From NCBI GenBank assembly GCA_963756365.1, contig CAVWNF010000003.1, positions 2,415,856 to 2,479,855 of the forward strand: a stretch of DNA of 64,000 nt, in the 5' to 3' direction. The notes below the pieces were generated by a model. That model had not been told where the DNA came from, ran no database searches, and saw only the letters and a list, made by a program, of their open reading frames with translations. Positions 1 to 6,873 of the stretch are shown one piece after another. The position numbers were made by a program, and so were the translations under genes. Position 1 is the first letter of the stretch; every line of letters begins with the position of its first letter. This stretch comes from WHTI01 sp963756365. Lineage in GTDB: Bacteria; Actinomycetota; CADDZG01; WHSQ01.

Positions 1-461
1 GCAAGGCGATCCGGTTCAGCGAGGACGCGGTCAGGCCGATGGGCCGGACGGCGACGGGTGTGATCGGCATCCGACTAGCCGAGAAGGATCTGGTGGTCTC
101 CTGCAACGTCGTTCACGACGAGGCGCGCGACCTGCTCCTGGTGACCCAGTTCGGCTACGGAAAGCGAACGAAGCTCAAGGAGTTTCCCCGTAAGGGTCGT
201 GGCGGCAAGGGAGTGATCTCGGCCAAGCTGACCAAACCGAGAGGCCCGGTGGTCGGTGCCATCATCGTCGGCCACGGCGACGAGTTCTTCCTCATCTCAA
301 GCAAAGGTGTCGTCATCCGCACCCAGGCCGAGGCGGTATCTCGTCAAGGCCGACCCGCCACCGGAGTCCGGGTGATGAGCGTCGCCGAGGGCGAGAGTGT
401 CTCCTCGGTCGCCCTCGTGATGGGCGACGACGACGACACCGGGCAAGGCAAGCTGGCCTAG
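1..461 (+). CDS. gyrA: DNA gyrase subunit A, C-terminal part (5' truncated by window edge)
   Basis: The frame is open from base 3 and ends at the TAG at 459-461. It encodes the last ~153 residues of GyrA, the C-terminal beta-propeller that wraps DNA for supercoiling by the GyrA2B2 complex. Visible GyrA landmarks are the start IRFSEDAVRPMGR, the blade repeats (VTQFGYGKRTKLKEF, FLISSKGVVIRT) and a GyrA-box-like KGRGGKG. The chain ends in a short acidic DDDD tail, common in this subunit. The catalytic Tyr and 5' end lie outside the window. The following gene (DUF3566) is the expected actinobacterial neighbour. Identification is secure. Confidence 0.95.
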   Translation, partial: KAIRFSEDAVRPMGRTATGVIGIRLAEKDLVVSCNVVHDEARDLLLVTQFGYGKRTKLKEFPRKGRGGKGVISAKLTKPRGPVVGAIIVGHGDEFFLISSKGVVIRTQAEAVSRQGRPATGVRVMSVAEGESVSSVALVMGDDDDTGQGKLA

Positions 462-468
462 CCGCGAC

Positions 469-496
469 CGAGCGTGTGGGCTATGTTGCACGCTCG
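469..496 (+). terminator. hairpin just after gyrA
   Basis: Perfect 8-bp stem CGAGCGTG (469-476) / CACGCTCG (489-496) with a 12-nt loop, starting 8 bases after the gyrA stop. There is no T-run, so it may be a weak or Rho-assisted terminator or an mRNA-stabilising stem rather than a classical intrinsic terminator. Confidence 0.35.
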
Positions 497-558
497 ATAG
501 GAGAAGCACCTTGCACGGCGTACCTGCGATGAACTACTAGCGACCTAGGGGTAACGAC

Positions 559-1278
559 GTGGCATCGAGAGGAGAGCGCGGGGATCACGAGAAGGAGCCG
601 ACCGAACGGTCGGACGCCTCGTCCGCGCCGGATAGCGGCTCAGGCCCCCTATTCGATCCCCTATTCGCCCCTCTACCTTCAGAGATCGCAGGGGAACCTG
701 GCCTGAAGGGCCCTGGAGCCCGACCTCGGAAGAGCACTCCGCGGCCCGATGCCGAAGCACGACCCCGGCCCCGCCCCCGACCCCGGGCGACTCAAGAGGT
801 CCAGGACGAGATCGTCGGCAACCCCTGGGACGATACGGAACTGCTCCCGCCTCGCCGCAAGGTTGAACGCCGGCCGCAGAGACAGAACACACCGAGGCCA
901 GCCCCGAGAGGCTCGAAGGGGCCGATGCGCAAGTTCCGCCGAACGATCACGCACATCGATCCAGTCACCGTGCTGAAACTCTCGCTGTTCTATTACGCGA
1001 TCTTCTTCGTCGTGTGGCTGATCTTCATGGCGATCCTGTACAACCTGGTGGCGGCAACGGGCGTCTTCGACGCTATCCAGACGATCACCGACGTCTTCGG
1101 CTCCGACGGAAGCAAAGTCGAGATCACCTTCGGTTTCGTGATGCGGTGGACCGCACTACTTGGAATCATCGCCGTGGTCCTCGGGTCCATCGTGAACTGG
1201 GCTCTTGCCGTGCTCTACAACGTCGGAAGCGATGTTGTCGGCGGCGTTTCGGTCAGCGTTACGGAGCGTGAGGAGTAG
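559..1278 (+). CDS. DUF3566 family transmembrane protein
   Basis: 239 aa from a GTG start. Residues 1 to ~125 are a Pro/Arg-rich, probably disordered cytoplasmic tail. The conserved part follows: MRKFRRTITHIDPVTVLKLSL, a first membrane helix around 135-165 (FFVVWLIFMAILYNLVAATG) and a second around 195-220 (TALLGIIAVVLGSIVNWALA). This is the DUF3566 architecture of the gene directly downstream of gyrA in most Actinomycetota; its mycobacterial homologue has been linked to the cell-wall/division machinery, but no enzymatic role is known. The location fits this family exactly. It lies 97 bp after gyrA and may be co-transcribed, depending on whether the hairpin at 469-496 terminates. Confidence 0.85.
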   Translation: MASRGERGDHEKEPTERSDASSAPDSGSGPLFDPLFAPLPSEIAGEPGLKGPGARPRKSTPRPDAEARPRPRPRPRATQEVQDEIVGNPWDDTELLPPRRKVERRPQRQNTPRPAPRGSKGPMRKFRRTITHIDPVTVLKLSLFYYAIFFVVWLIFMAILYNLVAATGVFDAIQTITDVFGSDGSKVEITFGFVMRWTALLGIIAVVLGSIVNWALAVLYNVGSDVVGGVSVSVTEREE

Positions 1279-1341
1279 ACCTTCCGTGGCTGGGGACCCT
1301 TCTAGGATGCCCCTACCTGATTCGAGCGATGTGGAGAAGCC

Positions 1342-2448
1342 ATGCCGGACGTGATGATCGCCCTGAACGAGGTCTCCAAGAGCTACGGCACCGACTCCGG
1401 CGCCGCCGTTAAGGCTCTGACGTTGGAGGTCGAGCGTGGCGACACCGTGGTGCTCGTCGGCCCTTCGGGCTGTGGCAAGACGACGACGATGAAGATGATC
1501 AACCGACTGATCGAACCCACCGCGGGGACGATCACCGTCGATGGCACGGATGTTCTTCAGCAGGACCCCGTGTCCCTCAGGCGCAGCATCGGGTACGTGA
1601 TCCAAAGCATCGGTTTGATGCCCCACCGCACCATCGCCGAGAACATCGCGACGGTTCCCAAGCTGATCGGATGGGATGACGGCAAGATCAAGGCCCGGAC
1701 CGCGGAACTGGTCGAGATCTTCGAACTCGACCCCGCCATGTTGAGCCGTTACCCGAGTGAACTTTCCGGGGGCCAACGTCAGCGCGTCGGTGTCGCGCGA
1801 GCGCTCGCTGCCGATCCGCCCGTGATGCTGATGGACGAGCCCTTCGGCGCGGTTGATCCGATCGTGCGTGAGCGATTGCAGGATCAGTTCCTCGACATCC
1901 AACAGCGCTTGAAGAAGACGATCGTGTTCGTTACGCATGACATCGATGAGGCGATCAAGATGGCCGACAAGATCGCGATCCTCAATACGGGCGGCGTCGT
2001 CGAACAGTTCGCGACCCCCGAGGAGATCCTCCGCGATCCGGCGAACGATTTCGTCAAGCAGTTCGTCGGAACAGAGCGCGGCTTGAAGCGGCTGGCTCTT
2101 CTGAAGGTCGGTGATATCCAGATCGAAGAGGGTCCCGTCGTCTCATCGGACGCGTCCGCGGCTCAGGCCCGCGACCAGATGGATGCATTCAACTTCGACT
2201 GGGTGAGCGTGGTTGATGACGGCGAGCTGAAGGGATGGATCGATAGAGCCGGTCTCGATGGGATCGGAACCGTGGCCGACGCCGAGGCGAGGCCGTTCAT
2301 CGCATATGTAACTGCGAAGAGCTCTCTTCGCCAGGCTCTAGATGCGATCGTGACCTCCCGGACCCAAGTGGCGGTGGTGGCCAAACAGGGCCAGACCTAT
2401 CAGGGCATCCTGACGCTCGAGCGCATCTCTAAGGAGATCATCCAGTGA
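1342..2448 (+). CDS. opuCA: osmoprotectant (glycine betaine/choline) ABC transporter ATP-binding protein with CBS region
   Basis: 368 aa. ABC ATPase motifs are intact: Walker A GPSGCGKTT (residues 40-48), signature LSGGQRQRVG (~141), Walker B VMLMDEPFGAVDP (~161) and H-loop VTHDIDEA. The region after ~250 resembles the tandem CBS domains of OpuCA/OpuAA-type subunits, which sense ionic strength or nucleotides. It would energise uptake of quaternary-ammonium osmoprotectants through the two permeases that follow, with the lipoprotein at 5142 as binding subunit. The ATG start has GGAGAAG upstream. The stop overlaps the next start by 4 bp (GTGA), indicating translational coupling. Confidence 0.9.
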   Translation: MPDVMIALNEVSKSYGTDSGAAVKALTLEVERGDTVVLVGPSGCGKTTTMKMINRLIEPTAGTITVDGTDVLQQDPVSLRRSIGYVIQSIGLMPHRTIAENIATVPKLIGWDDGKIKARTAELVEIFELDPAMLSRYPSELSGGQRQRVGVARALAADPPVMLMDEPFGAVDPIVRERLQDQFLDIQQRLKKTIVFVTHDIDEAIKMADKIAILNTGGVVEQFATPEEILRDPANDFVKQFVGTERGLKRLALLKVGDIQIEEGPVVSSDASAAQARDQMDAFNFDWVSVVDDGELKGWIDRAGLDGIGTVADAEARPFIAYVTAKSSLRQALDAIVTSRTQVAVVAKQGQTYQGILTLERISKEIIQ

Positions 2449-3116
2449 TCTTGGGAGCCGCTCCGTTCTTCCAGCCGGGGTGGCTGTTCGACAATCTGAC
2501 CCTCGTCAGCGAGCAGACCAAGGAGCACATCTGGCTGACCGCGATCGCGATAGGCATCGGCCTGGCGATCTCTCTTCCTCTCGGGGTCTACGCCCATAGA
2601 CATCGCTGGGCATACGGTCCCATCGCGGCGGTGACCGGGGTCATGTACACGATCCCATCGCTTGCGCTGTTCGCGTTCCTGGTCTCGTACACGGGCTTGA
2701 GCACGACGACCTCCGAGATCGGGCTCGTCTCGTACACACTCCTCATCCTGATCCGCAACATCGTCGCCGGACTACGTGGTGTGCCAGACGACACCAAGGA
2801 AGCAGCGCGAGGGATGGGCTACAGCGATCGACAACTGCTCTTCCGCGTCGAGCTCCCGATGGCCCTTCCGGTGATCATGGCCGGCATCAGGATCGCAACG
2901 GTGACGACGATCGGACTCGTCACCGTGACCGCGCTGATCGGTAAGGGCGGACTTGGCCTGATCATCCTTCAGGGCCTCAGGGGCTTCAACACGAACCTGT
3001 CCCTGTGGGGAGCGATCCTCTCGATCACTCTGGCCGTGGTTGCCGACGTGCTTCTCCTCCTGCTCGAGCGCCGGCTGACCCCGTGGGCGAAGAGCAGAGC
3101 GGTCGTGGCGACATGA
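2445..3116 (+). CDS. opuCB: osmoprotectant ABC transporter permease (OpuCB-like)
   Basis: 223 aa, GTG start overlapping the upstream ATPase stop. About five to six membrane helices and the BPD-transport EAA loop AARGMGYSDRQLLFRVELP (~120-140) that docks on the ATPase. The length is typical for the ~210-230 aa OpuCB/ProW-like half-permeases. It ends in ATGA overlap with the second permease. The gene order ATPase-permease-permease identifies a ProU/OpuC importer. The choice of betaine, choline or carnitine cannot be read from sequence. Confidence 0.88.
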   Translation: MILGAAPFFQPGWLFDNLTLVSEQTKEHIWLTAIAIGIGLAISLPLGVYAHRHRWAYGPIAAVTGVMYTIPSLALFAFLVSYTGLSTTTSEIGLVSYTLLILIRNIVAGLRGVPDDTKEAARGMGYSDRQLLFRVELPMALPVIMAGIRIATVTTIGLVTVTALIGKGGLGLIILQGLRGFNTNLSLWGAILSITLAVVADVLLLLLERRLTPWAKSRAVVAT

Positions 3117-3874
3117 ACGCACTGAGTCTCGCGTTCGACTGGCTCACGGAACCGGCCAACTGGAGTGGGCCAACCGGGATACTCATTCGTTTGTGGGAGC
3201 ACACCTACATGTCGGTGATCGCGATCGTCATCGCCGCCGCCATCGCTCTCCCGGTCGGCATGTATATCGGGCACCGCCGCCGGTTCGAGATCGCAGCGGT
3301 GCAGATCGCCAACATCGGCCGCGCGCTGCCCTCGTTCGGCGTGCTCGCAATCGTGTTCCCACTGACGCTGAGATATCTGCCCGGCATCGGGTTCTACGCG
3401 ACCTTGATCACCCTGGTGCTCCTAGCGATCCCCCCGGTGCTCACCAACGCTTACGTGGGGATCAAGAACGTCGATGCCGACACGATCGAATCGGCGCGTG
3501 GCATGGGTATGTCCGAGCGAGAGGTTCTGTTCGACCTGGAGGTACCACTTGCCATGCCCCTCATCATCGCCGGGCTGCGAACCGCATCGGTGGCCGTCGT
3601 CGCGACCGCGACCCTCGGCGCCCTGGTCGGTTGGGGGGGCCTGGGCCGTTTCATCATCGACGGCCTCGCGATCCGGAGCCTCGAGGTCGGCGAAGCCATG
3701 CTCGTGGGCGGAGCCATCCTCGTCGCCCTCATGGCCGTCATCACCGACCTCTCCTTCGGCCTCCTCGAACGCCTCTCCACCCCCAAGGGCCTCCGCCCCC
3801 CCCGCACCACCTCCTCGGCGAGAGATCCGACCACGTGCCGACCGATTTCACGCCGAGTCCAGTCAGAACCCTGA
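3113..3874 (+). CDS. opuCD: osmoprotectant ABC transporter permease (OpuCD-like), C-terminus altered by repeat insertion
   Basis: 253 aa from the ATG at 3113 (ATGA overlap with opuCB). Membrane helices and an EAA loop (ARGMGMSEREVLFDLEVPLA) mirror the upstream permease. The conserved fold ends around SFGLLERLSTPKG. The last ~20 residues, from about base 3814 on, are encoded by the first palindromic repeat of the DUF559 cassette and resemble no permease tail. This suggests that the element landed at the 3' end of the gene and supplied a new stop. Function is probably retained because the core is intact. Confidence 0.87.
   Translation: MNALSLAFDWLTEPANWSGPTGILIRLWEHTYMSVIAIVIAAAIALPVGMYIGHRRRFEIAAVQIANIGRALPSFGVLAIVFPLTLRYLPGIGFYATLITLVLLAIPPVLTNAYVGIKNVDADTIESARGMGMSEREVLFDLEVPLAMPLIIAGLRTASVAVVATATLGALVGWGGLGRFIIDGLAIRSLEVGEAMLVGGAILVALMAVITDLSFGLLERLSTPKGLRPPRTTSSARDPTTCRPISRRVQSEP
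3814..3858 (+). repeat. palindromic 45-bp repeat, copy 1 (outer left)
   Basis: Outer arms CTCGGCG ... CACGCCGAG surround a core with the inner palindrome CACGTG (ATCCGACCACGTGCCGACC). It is the most diverged of four copies and reads in the same orientation as copy 2. It overlaps the 3' end of the opuCD-like permease and encodes that protein's final residues. Confidence 0.75.
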
Positions 3875-4850
3875 CCCCCTGTGCCTTCTCGGCGTGAATC
3901 CGGCCACGTGCCGACCGTTAACGCGCCGAGAGTTGCTGTTGAGGGCAGATCGGACGCTCGAGAACAGGCGCTCGCACTTGAGCGGATCGCGCAGGATCGC
4001 ATCGGTGACGCGGAAGATCCTCCATCCGAGGCCGAGCAGGATCGCGTCCGATTCACGATCCTGATCGAAGGCGACCTTGCGATGGTGGATTCGGTAACCG
4101 TCGATCTCGAACCCGATCCTTAGCTCCGGGTAGGCGAAGTCGAGATCCTTCACGAAGCCGCCAGGACCTGCGACCCGGAACTCAGCGACTGGTTCGAGGA
4201 GACCCTCCTTGCGTAGCTCGCGGAGGAATCGAGAGGCCAGAGCGACTGCCCGGCCCCTCGCCGTCAACCACATGCTCGAGTACGAGGGATCGAAACAGGC
4301 GGATGCCGGTGCGTCCCGGCCTTGCTTCGGCGGCCAGAACCCGGCGAAGGTCGGCGACTTCGACGAGGTTCTTCCGCAGAGCGAACTGTCGAGGGCGTCC
4401 TGGCTTTCCCAGGGCTTCGCTACCGCGCACACGTCCAAGATGGTGCGTGCGGGGGTCGTCAGGGTGAGTCCTCGGTGGTCCGTGAGTTGCCACCCTGGGA
4501 GTCTCACCGGCCTGTGAACGACAAGGGGAGAGCAATCGCTGAAACGAGAACGCTTCACGGAGACCTCGATGGGCCGAGCTGCGGATCCCTTCCATGCCCC
4601 ACCATTCGGCCGCGGCTCGGTGGGAGAGTGCCCCATCCGGCTTGCTCCAGATCGCTGCCGCATGTGCCCATTGCGGCCATCCCGGCTCGACCCCACCGAC
4701 GGCAAGGACCCCCGGCAGGAGCCTGACGAGGACACCCCTTTCCACCCGCCGACGTATCGACCGATCGGAGATCCCGAGTTCTCGAGCTTGCCGCTCGCAT
4801 ATGACTCCGTTCGGATGAGCTAGCCGGGTGATCACAAGGTCGATATCCAT
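3863..4850 (-). CDS. AbiEi-like HTH plus DUF559 (Vsr-fold) endonuclease-domain protein, frame-disrupted
   Basis: The start is the ATG at 4850 (MDIDLVITRLAHPNGV). The N-terminal part is a winged-helix/antitoxin-like segment (RQARELGISDRSIRRRV, then a GVLAVGG-type strand), the middle has TTPARTILDVCAV, and the C-terminal part is a DUF559 domain. DUF559 landmarks are DLDFAYPELRIGFEIDGYR (acidic D...E-x-D-G core), H-H, DRESD and GWRIFRVTD. The family is related to Vsr-type PD-(D/E)xK nucleases, but its substrate is unknown. The coding path alternates between two frames, with shifts near 4570, 4400 and 4230, so the gene is either broken or mis-sequenced. It lies opposite to the importer genes and is flanked by paired inverted repeats. 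Confidence 0.7.
3887..3931 (+). repeat. palindromic 45-bp repeat, copy 2 (inner left)
   Basis: Begins TCTCGGCGTGAATCCGG, contains CCACGTGCCGACCG and closes with CGCCGAGA. The arms are complementary, so the unit can fold as a hairpin. It is in the same direction as copy 1 and inverted relative to copies 3 and 4 at the other end of the DUF559 gene. Confidence 0.8.
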
Positions 4851-4905
4851 ACCGGCATCCAGCCATGTGAGCGGCCCGAGCGCTGTTACCTCGACCACAC
4901 CACAC

Positions 4906-4950
4906 TCTCGGCGTGCAAGAGGTCGCCCCGTGGCCGGATTCACGCCGAGA
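4906..4950 (-). repeat. palindromic 45-bp repeat, copy 3 (inner right)
   Basis: On the plus strand it reads TCTCGGCGTGCAAGAGG ... GGATTCACGCCGAGA. Its reverse complement aligns with copy 2 (TCTCGGCGTGAATCCGGCC), so it is inverted relative to the left-hand pair. The inner CACGTG is altered to CCCGTG here. Confidence 0.8.
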
Positions 4951-4976
4951 CGCGACATGGGTCCTGGGCCCGTCGG

Positions 4977-5021
4977 TCTCGGCGTGCAAGAGGTCGCCAC
5001 GTGGCCGGAATCACGCCGAGA
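4977..5021 (-). repeat. palindromic 45-bp repeat, copy 4 (outer right)
   Basis: Near-identical to copy 3 (same orientation, with an intact inner CACGTG). The two units are 26 bp apart. Together they form the right boundary of the DUF559 cassette, about 120 bp before the start of the binding-protein gene. Confidence 0.8.
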
Positions 5022-5053
5022 CGTGCCGTGGGGGGTGGGAATCGGGGGGGCAA

Positions 5054-5090
5054 CTACAGGGTTAGTAACCTCGTTATGGTTGCGCTGTAG
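5054..5090 (+). promoter_or_regulatory. candidate promoter/operator of the osmoprotectant binding protein
   Basis: Two nested inverted repeats: CTACAG (5054-5059) with CTGTAG (5085-5090), and GGTTA-g-TAACC (5060-5070). An AT-richer stretch (TTATGGTT) lies between them. The site is ~52 bp before the start of the binding-protein gene, as expected for a regulator-controlled promoter. No specific regulator can be named. Confidence 0.4.
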
Positions 5091-5141
5091 TTCCTGGTGG
5101 GTGGCGGACGGCTGCCCCACAACGAGGGGAGGAACCGACCC

Positions 5142-6056
5142 ATGCGGAAGCACCGCACGGTTGTCCTTGGGGCGGCTCTCACTGCGCTGTTGTTGCTGTT
5201 CAGCGCGTGCGGGTCGGGTGAGGACGACAACAACGCCACGGGCGGCGGAGATAAGCCCGAGATCACGGTCGGAGCTGTCGACTTCGCCGAGAACAAGATC
5301 GTGGCCGAGATGTATGCCCAGGTCTTGGAGAACGCCGGTTACCCGGTCGAGCGACAGCTGACCTTGGGGTCCCGGGAAGTTTTGCAGCCGGCGCTCCAGT
5401 CAGGCGAGATCGATGTGGCACCCGAGTACCTGGGCTCGCTACTTCTCTTCCTTGACGCCGAAGCGGCGGCGAGCGGAGATGCGGCGAACAACGCTGGACT
5501 GCTCGGTGATCTACTCGAGAACCAAACGTTGCTCGAGCCCTCGGATGCCAGCGACACGAATGCGTTCGTGGTGACCGCGGAGACCGCGGACGAGTACGGG
5601 CTCGTTACGACCAGTGACCTTGCCGACGTCGCGGGTGACCTGACCCTCGGCGGACCGCCCGAGTGTCCGCAGCGACCGTTCTGCATCCCCGGCCTCCAGG
5701 AAACCTATGGGGTCGAGTTCGGGAACTTCGTGCCACTCGATGTCGGTGGGCCACTCACCGTCGCTGCTCTCGATGAGGGCAAGATCGACGTGGGCCTGTT
5801 GTTCTCGACCTCCAGCGTCATCGGGGACAAGGGTTGGGTCGTGCTCGAAGATGACAAGGGGCTCCAGACCGCGGAGCACATCACTCCGGTCGTCAACAAC
5901 GACGTCTTGAGCGACGAGGTAACCGAACTGCTCAACGCGGTCTCGGCGACACTCACCCAGGACAACATCACGGAACTGAACGGACGGGTCGAGATCGATC
6001 AAGAGGACCCCGCCGCCGTGGCGAAGGACTTCCTGACCGAGCAGGGCCTGCTCTAG
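5142..6056 (+). CDS. opuCC: osmoprotectant ABC transporter substrate-binding lipoprotein (OpuCC/ProX-like)
   Basis: 304 aa from the ATG at 5142, with GAGGGGAGGA 11 bases upstream. The lipoprotein signal ends in LLFSAC (Cys ~24), so the mature protein is membrane-tethered outside the cytoplasm. The OpuAC/ProX fold shows in ITVGAVDFAENKIVAEMYAQ, the YLGSLL segment and the C-terminal VTELLNAVSATLTQDNITELN. It would deliver betaine-type solutes to the permeases encoded at 2445-3874. In related operons this gene directly follows or sits between the permeases; here the DUF559 cassette separates them, and the gene has its own candidate promoter. Confidence 0.9.
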   Translation: MRKHRTVVLGAALTALLLLFSACGSGEDDNNATGGGDKPEITVGAVDFAENKIVAEMYAQVLENAGYPVERQLTLGSREVLQPALQSGEIDVAPEYLGSLLLFLDAEAAASGDAANNAGLLGDLLENQTLLEPSDASDTNAFVVTAETADEYGLVTTSDLADVAGDLTLGGPPECPQRPFCIPGLQETYGVEFGNFVPLDVGGPLTVAALDEGKIDVGLLFSTSSVIGDKGWVVLEDDKGLQTAEHITPVVNNDVLSDEVTELLNAVSATLTQDNITELNGRVEIDQEDPAAVAKDFLTEQGLL

Positions 6057-6090
6057 CACCACCTGCTCTAGCACCAGCGATGCGTATCGA

Positions 6091-6114
6091 GAACGGGGGC
6101 TCCGGCCCCCGTTC
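6091..6114. terminator. bidirectional intrinsic terminator
   Basis: Perfect 10-bp stem GAACGGGGGC / GCCCCCGTTC with a TCCG tetraloop, followed by TT. It sits between the convergent opuCC-like and DUF1684 genes and probably serves both. Confidence 0.75.
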
Positions 6115-6120
6115 TTCGCG

Positions 6121-6747
6121 TCACCCTGGGACTGGGTAACGCTCACCTGCCCGGACCTCGACCTCGAGCCTGTTGTTCGGGGGAGCCAACGGGCATGACC
6201 ACTTGGGGTCGTACGAGCACGACGGGTTGTATGCGAAGTTGAAGTCGAGGACCATCTCGGGCCCCTCACCTCCGAGGTCAGCCCCTTTGATCGTGTCGAA
6301 CAGATACCTGCACGCCCCGTACGTCTCGCTGCCCGAGGTCCCATCCCGGAACGAGAGGAACAGTCCCCCTCCATAACCGTCGAGCCATAGGAGATCAAGT
6401 TTCTGAGCCGTTCCCGCGAACTCGAAGTGCACTTCCGCGTAGCGAGTGAAGCCATAGGTACCGTCGGTAGAGGTCGTCACATCGAAGTGGACATGATCTG
6501 CAGGGACAATTTCTCCGATCACGCGCGCCTCGGGGTCATAGTCGAAGTAGGGGAGAGCCGTAAACGACATCCCATCGGGGATCGGGCTCTGGGGGTGGCG
6601 GGCGAACAGGTCGTCGCGCACCGATCGCCACTCGAGCCACGCCGCGTGGGGGTCGGGATTCGCACGTACCCGCTCGTAGAGGGCGAACACCGTCCGCTTC
6701 CAATCGAGCAGTTCAGCGAGAGCGGGAGCCCGCAGTTCCGTCACCAC
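6121..6747 (-). CDS. DUF1684 family protein
   Basis: 208 aa, ATG start. The family pattern is clear: an N-terminal helix with WRSVRDDLFARHPQSPIP, central beta strands (FAGTAQKLDLLWLDGY; FLSFRDGTSGSETYGACRYL) and the hallmark C-terminal run VLDFNFAYNPSCSYDPKW then CPLAPPNNRL and VRAGE. DUF1684 proteins are widespread in Actinomycetota and Bacteroidota, have a beta-barrel-like fold and no established reaction. There is no signal peptide. The gene is monocistronic, converging on the importer binding protein with a shared terminator. The length is normal and the frame is intact. Confidence 0.85.
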   Translation of the reverse strand: MVTELRAPALAELLDWKRTVFALYERVRANPDPHAAWLEWRSVRDDLFARHPQSPIPDGMSFTALPYFDYDPEARVIGEIVPADHVHFDVTTSTDGTYGFTRYAEVHFEFAGTAQKLDLLWLDGYGGGLFLSFRDGTSGSETYGACRYLFDTIKGADLGGEGPEMVLDFNFAYNPSCSYDPKWSCPLAPPNNRLEVEVRAGERYPVPG

Positions 6748-6873
6748 ATGCCTCCTTCATTCAGATGCCTGGAGGATACGGCGCGCTTCCTCTAAGACCT
6801 TGACGAGGTCCCTCCCCGATGGTCACCTAAGTCGAGGACTGCGGCGGGCGGTCAAGATATGTGGGGGTTAATG

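Noticed and set aside
1156..1938. 260-codon open frame antisense to the DUF3566/opuCA genes
   Set aside because: It lies opposite a clear ABC ATPase, has no recognisable domain and reflects high-G+C antisense openness.
5511..6455. 314-codon open frame antisense to opuCC and crossing the terminator
   Set aside because: It overlaps two well-supported genes and a perfect terminator, and its composition is Arg/Gly-rich as in shadow frames.
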